Below are positions 9,012-18,098 of a DNA stretch of 35,147 nt, in pieces. Source of the stretch: Lachnospiraceae bacterium. Lineage in GTDB: Bacteria; Bacillota; Clostridia; Lachnospirales; Lachnospiraceae. The position numbers and the translations under genes were made by a program. A model generated the notes under the pieces. The model was not told the DNA's origin and searched no databases. It saw nothing but the letters and a program-made list of their open reading frames with translations. The DNA lies in NCBI GenBank assembly GCA_017508825.1, contig JAFWRC010000196.1, positions 1 through 35,147 on the forward strand, given 5' to 3'. Within the stretch, counting starts at the first letter, position 1; each line of letters starts with the position of its first letter.

Positions 9012-10856
9012 ATGTTTGCAGAATTCATTGCCGGCTTGCCGGACACCCTGTCCCCGCTCTCCGACTACCCGTCCGCCACGGACCGGACCGCCTGGCATTC
9101 CCTGGATGCCGAAGGCCGCAGGGAGATCGAAAAAACAGCGGAACAGTTCCTGCAGTTTCCTTATCCGTATCTGACTGCGACGGATTTTCTGGAATTCAGC
9201 AGAAGCGGTAACCGCGTCCGTTACGAGACCAGACTGTTTTCCAAACGGCTTGCACTCTCCGCTCTGGTTCTGGGCGAATGCGTCCGCTATGACGATCGCT
9301 ACATGGACGATATTATCAACGGCATCTACTCGATCTGTGATGAGACCGCTTGGCAGCTGCCGGCACATAATACCTATATCCGGGATACGCCGCAGCTTCC
9401 CCTGCCGGATACCACCCGTCCCGTGATCGAGCTGTTTTCATGCGAAACAGCCGCCATTCTGTCCACCACGATGTATCTTCTGAAAGAAAAGCTGGATCGT
9501 ATATCGCCTTTTATCGCACTGCGGATCCGGGATGAGATCCGCCATCGCGTGATCACACCGTATCTGACGGAGCATTTCTGGTGGATGGGCCGGGGGCAGG
9601 AGCCCATGTGCAACTGGACGATCTGGTGTACCCAGAATATCCTGATCACCGCCTCCTATTGCGATCTGTCTCCGGAGGAGATGAAGGCCATTCTGACACA
9701 GGCCTGTACAAGCATCGATCATTTTCTGAAGGATTACGGAGAGGACGGCTGCTGCGAGGAAGGTGCACAGTATTACCGGCACGCCGGCCTTTGCCTTTTC
9801 CAGACCCTCGCGATCCTCAATTCCATCACGAACGGGTACTTTTCCTCCTTATGGAAAAACGAAAAGATCCGCAACATTGCCAACTATATACTGAATGTAC
9901 ATGTAGACCGGGATTACTATATCAATTTCGCAGACTGCTCCCCGCTGGCCGGGCGTGCGGGTGCCCGGGAATTCCTGTTCGGGCGATTTACCGGACTGGA
10001 GAACCTCTCTGCGATGGCCGCAAGCGACTACCGGCGAAAGGCGCTTACCGTGGATACGGACGAACACAATCTTTATTACCGCCTGCAGGAACTCTTTACC
10101 CGCAAAGAAATGCTTTCCTATCCGGTGCCCGACCACATTCCTCATCCGAATGTTTATTACGAAAGCGTCGGCCTGATGATCGTACGGGATCCGGTCTGGA
10201 CTCTTGGTGTAAAAGCCGGCTGTAACGGTGACAGCCATAATCACAACGATACCGGCAGTATCATCCTCTACAAAAACGGTCAGCCGTTCCTTGCAGACAT
10301 CGGAGTGGAAAGCTATACAAAAAAGACCTTTTCCGACCAACGGTATGAGATCTGGACCATGCAATCCGATTATCACAATCTGCCGACGCTCAACGACCGG
10401 ATGCAGCATGATGGCAGTTCCTATGCCGCCGCCGTGTGCAAGGCGGATCCTGACTCCGGTTTCATCGAAATGGAACTGGCCGGGGCATATCCCGGGGATG
10501 CCGGTATCCGCTCCTATCATCGCATGGTCCGGCTGCGGCCGGATGGTCCGGAACTGCTGGATCAATGGGAGCTTGCGGACCTGCAATGCGAATCCCCCGT
10601 GATCCTCAACCTGATCACTTACGAAAAACCGGAGCTCTCCGGCATGGATCACATCCGGATCGGCGATCTGGGCGAGATCCTGCTGCAGACAGAAACGCCT
10701 GCAAATGCCGCCATCTCTTGCACTGCCTCCGGGATCCGGATCGAGGAACTCCCGATCACCGATCCCCGGCTGATGCTCTGCTGGAAGCATTCCCTTTACC
10801 GGATCCGGATCTCCTTCCGATCGCTTACCGGGTCTCTGCAGCTGCTTTTTGTTTGA
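9012..10856 (+). CDS. Heparinase II/III family polysaccharide lyase, cytoplasmic
   Basis: A 614-residue protein of the heparinase II/III fold. An N-terminal alpha-helical toroid (about 1-370) includes GQEPMCNWTIWCTQN and EEGAQYYRHAG. It is followed by the beta-sandwich part with GDSHNHNDTGSIILYKNGQ and QPFLADIGVESY, the conserved His-rich signature. Asn in CNW, Tyr in QYYRH and His in HNHND are the expected catalytic or metal-site residues. No signal peptide or membrane segment is visible, unlike secreted heparinases, so it should act on imported oligosaccharides and yield the unsaturated products used by the GH88 enzyme. GGAGG lies nine bases before the ATG; the gene follows the regulator by 32 bp. 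The glycosaminoglycan substrate is inferred. Confidence 0.85.
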   Translation: MFAEFIAGLPDTLSPLSDYPSATDRTAWHSLDAEGRREIEKTAEQFLQFPYPYLTATDFLEFSRSGNRVRYETRLFSKRLALSALVLGECVRYDDRYMDDIINGIYSICDETAWQLPAHNTYIRDTPQLPLPDTTRPVIELFSCETAAILSTTMYLLKEKLDRISPFIALRIRDEIRHRVITPYLTEHFWWMGRGQEPMCNWTIWCTQNILITASYCDLSPEEMKAILTQACTSIDHFLKDYGEDGCCEEGAQYYRHAGLCLFQTLAILNSITNGYFSSLWKNEKIRNIANYILNVHVDRDYYINFADCSPLAGRAGAREFLFGRFTGLENLSAMAASDYRRKALTVDTDEHNLYYRLQELFTRKEMLSYPVPDHIPHPNVYYESVGLMIVRDPVWTLGVKAGCNGDSHNHNDTGSIILYKNGQPFLADIGVESYTKKTFSDQRYEIWTMQSDYHNLPTLNDRMQHDGSSYAAAVCKADPDSGFIEMELAGAYPGDAGIRSYHRMVRLRPDGPELLDQWELADLQCESPVILNLITYEKPELSGMDHIRIGDLGEILLQTETPANAAISCTASGIRIEELPITDPRLMLCWKHSLYRIRISFRSLTGSLQLLFV

Positions 10857-10926
10857 TTTTTTTGCGGAAAATCCATCATTATCTTGTTATAATATGTTAT
10901 ATGTAACACCCGATTCCATTCTTACC

Positions 10927-10975
10927 CGAAACCGGTGGTCATCGCCTGCTTCCCCGGGCCGGACACCGGATTTCG
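10927..10975. other. Hairpin between convergent operons
   Basis: Arms CGAAACCGGTG (10927-10937) and CACCGGaTTTCG (10964-10975) pair with one bulged base around a 26-nt loop. It lies between the stop of the lyase (10856) and the stop of the FIST kinase on the other strand (11043). No T-run follows on either strand, so it is not a clear intrinsic terminator; it may stabilise 3' ends. The rest of 10,857-11,042 shows nothing I can assign. Confidence 0.4.
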
Positions 10976-11042
10976 AACATCCATGATATGTTTTTCAAGG
11001 AACAACCTGCCAGAAGTACCAAAAAGATGACAGAACATAGTT

Positions 11043-13496
11043 TTATAGAATCTTTCCTTCCGGAAGATGCCTTCGGATCACCTCTTCCAGCATAGCAGGC
11101 GTAAACGGTTTGGGCATATAATCCGCAAAACCTTCCTCGATATATTTACGCCGGATGTCTTCTCCTTCGTTTGCAGTGAGCAAAACCACCGGTGTATTGG
11201 CATTGACACCGTCCCGATCCTCTTTTAACTTTTGGAATACTTCCATTCCGTTCATCCCCGGCATTCTCAGATCGAGGAAAATGATATCATATTTCTGTTT
11301 TACCGCGAGCTCGATCGCCGCCGGGCCATTTTGCGCAGTATCTATATCGATCTGACTGTTCTTGAGCAGAATGCGTACAAGTTGAAGGTTCATCTCCGTA
11401 TCATCCACGACCAGGATGGTTGCGTTTCCGGCTTTCAGATCTCCCCATTCCTTTTCTGCAAAGTTTCCTGCTTTACCATCCTCCGTATCCTGCGGTATTT
11501 CCTGATCGATCTCGAAGGAAAACTGCGATCCCTGTCCATATACACTCCGGATCTCCAGTTTCGAATCCATCAGTGCCAGCAGCCGGTTTACGATATTCAG
11601 TCCCAGACCGGTTCCCTCGACCTTATAATTCCTGGAATGATCCACCCGTTCAAACGGATGACTGAGTTTTTCGATATCCTCCGGTCTGATCCCGATCCCC
11701 GAATCGGAAACGCGGATCTTTAATCTTGCATGATCTTTATCTGCAACACTCGAGCTTACTGCAAAGATCACTTTTCCGGAAGGGGTGTATTTCACAGCAT
11801 TACTGAGCAGATTCAGGATGCACTGCCGTATTCTTTTTTCGTCTCCGTAAAGAACCGGCGGCAGTTCGCCATTCAGAGCATAAACAAATTCCAGCCCCTT
11901 TTCCTTTGCAGAATACGAGATCATCTCCGCCAGCTCATCCATCATCTCTTTTGCATGATACTCTACCGGAACGATTTCCATCTTACCCGCTTCGATCTTT
12001 CCGGTGTCCAGGATATCATTGATGAGCTGCAGCAGAAGCTTGCCGGCACTTTTTATATTGCCGGCATATTTGAGGATGTTTTCATCCCCGCATTCCTTTA
12101 ATATCATCTCGTTCATGCCCAATATGGAATTGAGCGGAGTCCGTATCTCATGGGAAAGCGCAGAATAAAAAACCGACTTCGCCCGGTTGGCATCCTCCGC
12201 TTCTTTTACTGCCATGATCAGGTCGCCGGACATTTCTTTAAACATTCTGGAAAGTCTGTCATGAAACGGAACAAGGATCGGGTCAGACAGTTCTGTATCC
12301 CCGGTTGGTCCGGCTTGTCCGGTTTCCTCCGCTTTGCGGAAAACCTCTGCACTCCCCGTCTCTTTCAGAGAAACAGAGACCAATGCACTGTTCAGCTCTC
12401 CCCCTTTTCCGTCCAGATAGAACAATTCTCCGAATCCGTATACTGCCGCAGCTTCTTTTATCTTTTTTCGGTAGAGTTCGATCTCTTCATATTCACGCTC
12501 TTTCAGGAGCATTACACGGTTTACGCATACGATCAGCAGTCCTGCCTGTGCTTCAAATTCTTCTATTTCATCCGTATCTTTTGTCACTTCCATGAACAGA
12601 TCATCCGGATTGCCATAGCTCAAACGGATCCTGTCATTTAAATATACGGGAGCGCCGAAGATCAGCTGTCCTTCCTTTGGTCCGGTGATACCGATGCGGG
12701 AGATCCGGATGCCATCCCTGTCGATGATCAGGGGAAATTCACTCAGGTTCTGAGGAACGATCTGATCGTTACGCAGTCCCAGATAGCGGTTATACACGTA
12801 GGATGCATCTTTCCCGTCGATCTCATCCACAAAAAACGGATTCTCCTCTTTTGTAACGGTCATGATCTTTCCTACCGGTGTCCAGCCGAGATTATACCGG
12901 GCCCGTATTTCCAGGGACTCTCCATAAAATACCATCGCCAGAAGACATCCTTCCCATACTTCCATGCCGGGTTCATATCCAAAACACTGATACCCTTGAT
13001 GCAGCGAAGTTTTGATCCCGAAAACAGGGATATCTTTCAGGTCTTTGAGCTGCGCCAGCACATCTTCCATCGAGCTGAGATAATCCGGCGGCACCAGAAA
13101 GACTCCTTTCGCATCTTTCGTATTCCGGATCAGTTCTTTGAGCTCGCGTCCTTCTCTGTCCTCTTCACGAAAACCGGTCCTTATGCCATACAGGGAAACA
13201 CCGGAGTTTTCAAAAAATAAAAAGGTCAGGAGACAGCCCTTCTCGTCCCCTGATCCGTCTAAAATATTATTCTGAATATCTTCCCTGCTGTGTGAATTGG
13301 AACCAATGACCGTAAAGTCAGAAAACCGGTTCTTTATCTCCTGCCGGAATGCAGAAAAATCCTTCTCATCCCAAAGCTGCGCCCAGGCCAGCAAAACCCT
13401 GCAGGAAGCATCTCTGTACAACGACATTTCATGGATCTCCGCTGCAATGTCGGAGATCTTTTCTATGCTGTCTACCTTATATGTTTTTTGGATCAT
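11043..13496 (-). CDS. FIST-domain hybrid histidine kinase with receiver domain
   Basis: An 817-residue cytoplasmic hybrid kinase. Residues 1 to about 380 form FIST N and C sensor domains (FTVIGSNSHS, GYQCFGYEPGMEVWEG, the conserved tail ending in ALVSVSLKETG); FIST domains are thought to bind small ligands such as amino acids. A HisKA domain carries His449 in YSALSHEIRTPLNSILGMNE. The ATPase domain has NLLSNAVKYTPSG, DSGIGI and GTGLGL. A C-terminal receiver domain (about 692-810) has the DD pair, the phosphoacceptor in IIFLDLRMPG and the Lys in YMPKPF. No membrane segment is evident. It follows the GGDEF gene by 28 bp, so both are probably one transcript and one signalling pathway; no dedicated output regulator is present. 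Confidence 0.9.
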   Translation of the reverse strand: MIQKTYKVDSIEKISDIAAEIHEMSLYRDASCRVLLAWAQLWDEKDFSAFRQEIKNRFSDFTVIGSNSHSREDIQNNILDGSGDEKGCLLTFLFFENSGVSLYGIRTGFREEDREGRELKELIRNTKDAKGVFLVPPDYLSSMEDVLAQLKDLKDIPVFGIKTSLHQGYQCFGYEPGMEVWEGCLLAMVFYGESLEIRARYNLGWTPVGKIMTVTKEENPFFVDEIDGKDASYVYNRYLGLRNDQIVPQNLSEFPLIIDRDGIRISRIGITGPKEGQLIFGAPVYLNDRIRLSYGNPDDLFMEVTKDTDEIEEFEAQAGLLIVCVNRVMLLKEREYEEIELYRKKIKEAAAVYGFGELFYLDGKGGELNSALVSVSLKETGSAEVFRKAEETGQAGPTGDTELSDPILVPFHDRLSRMFKEMSGDLIMAVKEAEDANRAKSVFYSALSHEIRTPLNSILGMNEMILKECGDENILKYAGNIKSAGKLLLQLINDILDTGKIEAGKMEIVPVEYHAKEMMDELAEMISYSAKEKGLEFVYALNGELPPVLYGDEKRIRQCILNLLSNAVKYTPSGKVIFAVSSSVADKDHARLKIRVSDSGIGIRPEDIEKLSHPFERVDHSRNYKVEGTGLGLNIVNRLLALMDSKLEIRSVYGQGSQFSFEIDQEIPQDTEDGKAGNFAEKEWGDLKAGNATILVVDDTEMNLQLVRILLKNSQIDIDTAQNGPAAIELAVKQKYDIIFLDLRMPGMNGMEVFQKLKEDRDGVNANTPVVLLTANEGEDIRRKYIEEGFADYMPKPFTPAMLEEVIRRHLPEGKIL

Positions 13497-13524
13497 GGCA
13501 CCCCCCGTTTTCTCGAAATGGCCG

Positions 13525-15420
13525 TCAGCGCCGGCGTCCGGGTTTCGTCATCTTCTGTTCGTACATTCTTGCATCGCTGATCTTGAGGAATTCCTCGATC
13601 CTTCCGTAGGAATCGGATTCCGTGATATAGGCGCCCCAGCTGAAATCCAGAAGATATCCCCGCTTGTTACTTTCGTTGTATTCCGCCGTATATTGCTTCA
13701 TTCGCCCGATGAACCGTTCCAGGATCGTTTCCGAATAATCAGGCGCAAAGATGTAAAACTCATCACCGCCCGTTCTTCCGGCAATCTCCCCGGAATCGCA
13801 GCAGCGCGTTATGATGTCTGCCAGTGCACGAATGGCACGGTCTCCCTCATAATGTCCGTATTCATCATTGATCCGCTTCAGCCCATCCATATCTACAACC
13901 ATCGTGCAGACATTTTTCTTATCCGAAAAGTTTGCGATCGTGCTGCGGCTCTTATCATCAAAACCACGCCGGTTGAGCATTCCGGTCAGACCATCGGTAA
14001 TACTGAATCCTTCCAGTTTTCCGATCAGTTTGTTGATATGATCCTTCTGATAAAGGGCATTGAGCGTAAGTCCCAGCGTATGCAGCCATACATTGTGAAA
14101 CTCATTAAAGATATCCTTACCTGCCATCTCCACAAGTGAATACCCGAAGATCTTCTCGGCAAAATGCACCACCATCGAATAATACACATGACACCGGTCC
14201 GTAGACGCCTGCGGGATCAGGGATGCACTGTGAAAGGTGCGTGTACTCTCCGCATACTCTTTATTCTTATCGATCCAGATCACGGGAGTAAACTTTCCAG
14301 ACGGCGCGGTATAGCTGCTATTGTACACAGGCATTCCTGCCGGATCCGTATGTACCATCAGAAAGAACGAAGTGTATTCGCCAAAATTGACGGAATCCTC
14401 TTCAAATACGGTTTCCATATGTCGTATATTTTCTACTTTATTCAGTTTCAGCATGGCGGATTCCAATTCGTAAACCGCAGTAGAAAGCAGTCGTTTATCC
14501 TCATGCGCACGATCTACGGTTTCCAGAACATGCTTATATTCCAGGGGCTCACATCCGCAGGATTGCGAAAGGATCGGTCTGGGCGATACCGTCAGATCCG
14601 CATTCTCCGCGCTGCCGCCCTCCGCAAGGGCAACCAGAAGCTTTAATGCCTTATAAGCGATGCTGTTTCGCTCTCTGGTTACGGAAGACAGATGCGGTAA
14701 AAAATCTTTTCCTTCCGGGGTTCCGTCATATCCCGATACCGCGACATCCTCGGGAACCCGGACGCCCATCTGCCGGAACGCATTGATCAGCGAGATCGCC
14801 ATATAGTCGTTGGCACAGACGATCGCCTCCGGACGCTGCGGCAAAGACCAGAAATAATGGGCCGCTTCCACCCCCTTGTTATACCAGAAATCTCCCTCGA
14901 ACATTCCGACACCGTCCTCCGGGAAGCCATGTTCTCTCATCACAGCGCGGTACTCATTCAGGCGGAGCTGTGCATCCGGATGTGTAAGATATCCGGACAT
15001 AAATCCGATCCTGGTAAAATGATGGTCATTGATAAAATGTTCTACCATCGCGCGAAGCCCGCCCGCATCATCAAATTCGATATTATAAAAACCATCGATA
15101 TGACTGCTGATGGATACGACCGGACACTTTGCCGTGCGGAGCTTTCTTTCCACCCGGTCCGCCATCCCATCGATATTGTAGCCCTCACCGTCGAATACAA
15201 TACCATCGAACTGATCCAGATCGATAAACTCTAAAAAACCGGATTCCTGATCCTCCGCAACCGAATAGATGCTCCGAAGCTTGCCGTAGGAATTGAAGTA
15301 TATCAGATCCACATCCAGATCCTCAGCCGCAATATTTAATGCCCTGCAGAGCCCGCACTTATACCTTCCCGTCAGACCACTTCCAAACACCGCTATCCTT
15401 TTTCTCTGATCAAGCGCCAT
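13525..15420 (-). CDS. Periplasmic-binding-protein-like sensor fused to GGDEF diguanylate cyclase
   Basis: A 631-residue cytoplasmic protein. Residues about 10-320 resemble the LacI/RbsB ligand-binding fold (KRIAVFGSGLTGRYKCGLCR, EAIVCANDYMAISLINAFR, VAVSGYDGTPEGKDFLPHLSSV) without the LacI DNA-binding headpiece. A middle region of about 150 residues follows, then a GGDEF domain with an intact GGDEF at 551-555 and DGLTGMLNRRGF. The active motif predicts c-di-GMP synthesis. An RCCD tetrapeptide lies upstream but at non-canonical spacing for an inhibitory site. I chose the ATG at 15420 because AAAGGAG lies seven bases upstream; in-frame starts farther upstream overlap the preceding small ORF. 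It probably senses an intracellular sugar. Confidence 0.88.
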   Translation of the reverse strand: MALDQRKRIAVFGSGLTGRYKCGLCRALNIAAEDLDVDLIYFNSYGKLRSIYSVAEDQESGFLEFIDLDQFDGIVFDGEGYNIDGMADRVERKLRTAKCPVVSISSHIDGFYNIEFDDAGGLRAMVEHFINDHHFTRIGFMSGYLTHPDAQLRLNEYRAVMREHGFPEDGVGMFEGDFWYNKGVEAAHYFWSLPQRPEAIVCANDYMAISLINAFRQMGVRVPEDVAVSGYDGTPEGKDFLPHLSSVTRERNSIAYKALKLLVALAEGGSAENADLTVSPRPILSQSCGCEPLEYKHVLETVDRAHEDKRLLSTAVYELESAMLKLNKVENIRHMETVFEEDSVNFGEYTSFFLMVHTDPAGMPVYNSSYTAPSGKFTPVIWIDKNKEYAESTRTFHSASLIPQASTDRCHVYYSMVVHFAEKIFGYSLVEMAGKDIFNEFHNVWLHTLGLTLNALYQKDHINKLIGKLEGFSITDGLTGMLNRRGFDDKSRSTIANFSDKKNVCTMVVDMDGLKRINDEYGHYEGDRAIRALADIITRCCDSGEIAGRTGGDEFYIFAPDYSETILERFIGRMKQYTAEYNESNKRGYLLDFSWGAYITESDSYGRIEEFLKISDARMYEQKMTKPGRRR

Positions 15421-15463
15421 CTTTCGACTCCTTTCCCCATTCTTGTTTCGGTCCCCCACTCTG

Positions 15464-15622
15464 TTACCCGCCGATCCCTGCTGAGATATTGCGGATCTGC
15501 ACAGCATCCTTATATTCCGAAGCATTCCAGCTGTCCATCACACGCTCCATCACATCGGCAATACTCTTATCTCCCATCTTACCTTCTGTCCCGATCTTTT
15601 TCCTCTTCAAATCTGAACTCAT
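15464..15622 (-). CDS. Small protein, 52 aa, unknown
   Basis: An uninterrupted ATG-to-TAA frame fills most of the gap between the GH43 and GGDEF genes. The product is basic at the start (MSSDLKRKKIGTEGKMGDK), then has an amphipathic stretch (IADVMERVMDSWNASEYKD) and a Gly-rich end. An AAGGA element lies four bases before the ATG. It starts 27 bp after the GH43 stop and ends 43 bp before the GGDEF start, so it is probably a member of this operon. I do not recognise its family. Confidence 0.5.
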   Translation of the reverse strand: MSSDLKRKKIGTEGKMGDKSIADVMERVMDSWNASEYKDAVQIRNISAGIGG

Positions 15623-15649
15623 GCCGTCCTTACTCCCAAGAGATCCTGT

Positions 15650-17206
15650 TTATCTTATATTGGTTAATGTAAAATAATCAAAATCAGCAGGAATGCGGCT
15701 TCCGCATCCGCCGTTATTTGCGTAGATCCCGACCAGCGTTCCGGTATGACGTTTCGGATCATCCGGTACGCCTTCATCGCACAGATAGATACAGTCTTCC
15801 AGCACGCCTGCCCGGATCCATTCTTTGCTGTTATAACTGTAATAAAAGGTTCTGGTCAGATTTCTGACTTCCGTTTTCAGATAAACTGGTCCGTCAGCAG
15901 CCGCATCTATGGACGCGATCAGTTCTTCTCCATGATTCCGGTTGATCACCAGTTGCAATTTGCGTCCCTCTTCCCAGCATAAGGAAAACCGGACATAGGT
16001 TGCTGTACTGTAGTAACAGGTCAGACCGGCCTGCTCCCCGTTTCTCTGCGGGTAAAACTCCAGTTTTGTTTCCGCATCATAACACAGTTCTTCCTCTCTC
16101 CGGAGCAGGGTATTTTTCGCCCGGATCTCCGACAGCATCCCATCCTGTGTCCAGATACGAAACCAGCCCTTTCTTTCGCTCAGGGAATAATTGGCTCTTG
16201 CCGGTCTTCTCACAAACTGCCAGTGCAGATCTAGGGTATCCCGATCAAAATCATCATGCTTCCATTCCGGGACTTCCATAGATGCAAGCGCCGGCGCATC
16301 CCCGCATAACCCCGGCCCCTTTCCTTCATTGATCAGAAACCATCCATCTGCAAGCCACCTCACCGGATCCATTGCTGTTTCACGACCAATGGTAGTATAG
16401 TTTCCCTGATTCGGTCGTCCGCACAGATAAAATACCCACCAATCACCATTGGTGTCTTCCACCAGTTTTCCGTGACCACAGCGCTGCAACGGTGCATCCG
16501 GATCCGTCTGCCGGAGTACGGGATTGTAAGGAGACGGCTCATAAGGTCCCAACAGATTTTTTGAGCGCGCTACATTGATCCCATGCCCATAGCCCGTTCC
16601 GCCTTCCGCAAGGATGGCATAATAGTACTCACCGTGCTTCAGAAGGTGCGGTCCCTCCGGGCACCGCTCCCCGGTCCCCGGCCACACCCTAATCTCTTCC
16701 CCGGTCACCTTTGTACAGTCATCACTTAACGGTACCAGATTGATCCCGGGGCTGATCACCATATAATGCTTTCCGTCGTCATCCACAAATAGTGACGGGT
16801 CGATATTATCCACTTCCAGCCATACCGGCTTGCTGTACGGACCTTCCGGCCGGACGGAACTCACCATCAACTGCCGCCGGAGCACATTGTTCTCCCTTTT
16901 TCCGTCTCCATTCAGACGGAGCGTCGCCATAATGATAAATCTTCCGTTATCATACGCGATATCCGGTGCCCAGATGCCATGAGAATCCCGGATGTCACTC
17001 AGATCCAGTTCTTCCGGATCCGTGATCGCATGCCCGATCAGTTCCCAATGGACCAGATCCGTTGAATGACTGATCGCGATCGCAGGAAAATACTGAAACG
17101 TCGAATTCACCATATAATAATCCGTTCCGACACGCACTACCGAAGGATCCGGAAAAAATCCCCGTTGCACAGGGTTATGATACTTTCTATTCGATATCTC
17201 TTTCAT
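15650..17206 (-). CDS. GH43 family glycoside hydrolase
   Basis: A 518-residue cytoplasmic enzyme with an N-terminal five-bladed beta-propeller and a C-terminal beta-sandwich (from about residue 315, beginning HDDFDRDTLDLHWQFVRRP). The catalytic triad is visible: Asp20 in FFPDPSVVRVG as base, Asp136 in DNIDPSLF, and Glu184 in CPEGPHLLK as general acid. This architecture is typical of beta-xylosidases and alpha-L-arabinofuranosidases acting on hemicellulose oligosaccharides. There is no signal peptide. The ATG overlaps the stop of the upstream small gene (ATGA), indicating coupling. Exact linkage specificity cannot be read from the sequence. Confidence 0.92.
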   Translation of the reverse strand: MKEISNRKYHNPVQRGFFPDPSVVRVGTDYYMVNSTFQYFPAIAISHSTDLVHWELIGHAITDPEELDLSDIRDSHGIWAPDIAYDNGRFIIMATLRLNGDGKRENNVLRRQLMVSSVRPEGPYSKPVWLEVDNIDPSLFVDDDGKHYMVISPGINLVPLSDDCTKVTGEEIRVWPGTGERCPEGPHLLKHGEYYYAILAEGGTGYGHGINVARSKNLLGPYEPSPYNPVLRQTDPDAPLQRCGHGKLVEDTNGDWWVFYLCGRPNQGNYTTIGRETAMDPVRWLADGWFLINEGKGPGLCGDAPALASMEVPEWKHDDFDRDTLDLHWQFVRRPARANYSLSERKGWFRIWTQDGMLSEIRAKNTLLRREEELCYDAETKLEFYPQRNGEQAGLTCYYSTATYVRFSLCWEEGRKLQLVINRNHGEELIASIDAAADGPVYLKTEVRNLTRTFYYSYNSKEWIRAGVLEDCIYLCDEGVPDDPKRHTGTLVGIYANNGGCGSRIPADFDYFTLTNIR

Positions 17207-17376
17207 TGCACTAAAGAATACTGCATAAACTCGTATTTCAGCTGCGAACCCTCTACGATCTCTGCCGGAAGCAGTGCTCGTGCTACCAGTTTCAGATCCT
17301 CCGATTCGATATCCGTCCGCTTCAGATTTGCATAATCTCCATCGATACTTACCACTTCATAATACCAGGTTTCCAT
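17203..17376 (-). CDS. Small DUF3006-like protein, 57 aa
   Basis: An ATG-to-TGA frame whose stop overlaps the GH43 start by 4 bp. The product begins METWYYEVVSIDGDYANLKR and contains ARALLPAEIVEGSQLKYEF, which matches the layout of DUF3006 proteins (an IEGDYAVLE-like first half and a LLPEGVKEGDVL-like second half). Function unknown. AAGGAG lies nine bases before the ATG. It is the first gene of the GH43/GGDEF/FIST operon, so it may be a regulatory or accessory small protein of the glycosidase. Confidence 0.6.
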   Translation of the reverse strand: METWYYEVVSIDGDYANLKRTDIESEDLKLVARALLPAEIVEGSQLKYEFMQYSLVQ

Positions 17377-17435
17377 CCCGAAACTCTCCTTGTTCGTTGT
17401 TCCTGACTTCTTAGGACAAAACCGCCCTCTATACG

Positions 17436-17481
17436 AAAAAACAGCTACAGATATTATACCATTTCTGCAGCTGTCTATCCA
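17436..17481 (-). promoter_or_regulatory. Promoter of the GH43 operon embedded in a terminator-like hairpin
   Basis: On the minus strand TGGATA (17481-17476), 17 bp and TATAAT (17458-17453) form a promoter about 75 bp before the DUF3006-like start. The -10 lies in the loop of a hairpin with arms 17441-17451 and 17464-17474 (ACAGCTaCAGA / TCTGcAGCTGT, one mismatch) followed by a run of T. The hairpin could therefore also end read-through from the LytTR operon. Confidence 0.5.
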
Positions 17482-17506
17482 TTTCTTTTTTTCGAAAAAC
17501 CATCAG

Positions 17507-17626
17507 GTCCGTCCCCGTGGTTTCTCTGCAATGGTACTGAACGGCTGTGGGGAAGATAACAGCGGCCGGGGGCGTCTGTCGGAAAATGCTCCCGCACAAG
17601 CAACGCAGCCACCTACCGCTCCGTAA
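17507..17626 (+). pseudogene. Possible lipoprotein gene remnant
   Basis: The plus strand encodes GFSAMVLNGCGEDNSGRGR followed by a Ser/Ala/Pro/Thr-rich linker and a stop. This looks like the lipobox (LNGC) and linker of a bacterial lipoprotein, but the residues before it (HFFFSKNHQVRPR) are not a signal peptide, no ribosome-binding site precedes it, and it stops after about 25 mature residues. It is most simply a decayed fragment or chance. Apart from this and the promoter/hairpin, 17,377-17,678 holds nothing that I can assign. Confidence 0.25.
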
Positions 17627-17678
17627 ACAACACAATGATATCACGGCAGTGAACTGTATATGGGAGGAAGAATGAGGA

Positions 17679-18098
17679 TCACTCCTCATTCAGGCTCTCA
17701 ATGATCGCATTTGCCTTTTTGATCTGATGAAAGAAGACGGCATAGTAAATGATCGCGCAGACAACAAAAGGGATCGTTACGGAGATGAACATATCCCGGT
17801 ATGCCGTCGGTGCCAGCGGTACCATATGCCCGATGGCCCACACACCGCCCAGCACCAGGCCGACGGTGAGCAGGTACTGTCCGGCAAAGACCGGTACAAA
17901 CGGAAACCGCTGCAAATAGTAATGCACTGCCAGGATCACGGTAATGAGTACGGAAAAACCGAGACTGATAAAGATGTTTTCCGTATATCTGGGATCGGTC
18001 AATCCGATCGCTTTTTCCCAGATCAGCTTCACCAGTACCAACACGGTAAAACTGATGCATACGATCGATATGAAGTTTTTCCGGTTGATCAGTTTCAT
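17679..18098 (-). CDS. DUF3021 family membrane protein
   Basis: A 139-residue protein with four hydrophobic segments (about 10-28, 42-62, 72-93, 104-127), ending in a short charged tail. Size, topology and position directly after a LytTR gene match DUF3021 proteins, which are thought to act as membrane partners or inhibitors of the LytTR regulator. The ATG overlaps the LytTR stop by 4 bp, indicating coupled translation. Confidence 0.75.
   Translation of the reverse strand: MKLINRKNFISIVCISFTVLVLVKLIWEKAIGLTDPRYTENIFISLGFSVLITVILAVHYYLQRFPFVPVFAGQYLLTVGLVLGGVWAIGHMVPLAPTAYRDMFISVTIPFVVCAIIYYAVFFHQIKKANAIIESLNEE

Noticed and set aside
9849-10790. 313-aa open frame on the minus strand
   Set aside because: Fully antisense to the heparinase-like lyase, no ribosome-binding site and no recognisable domain.
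13551-13580. Inhibitory RxxD site of the GGDEF protein
   Set aside because: An RCCD tetrapeptide exists before the GGDEF motif, but eight residues separate them instead of the usual five, so product inhibition is not claimed. The coordinates are only approximate for this region of the gene.
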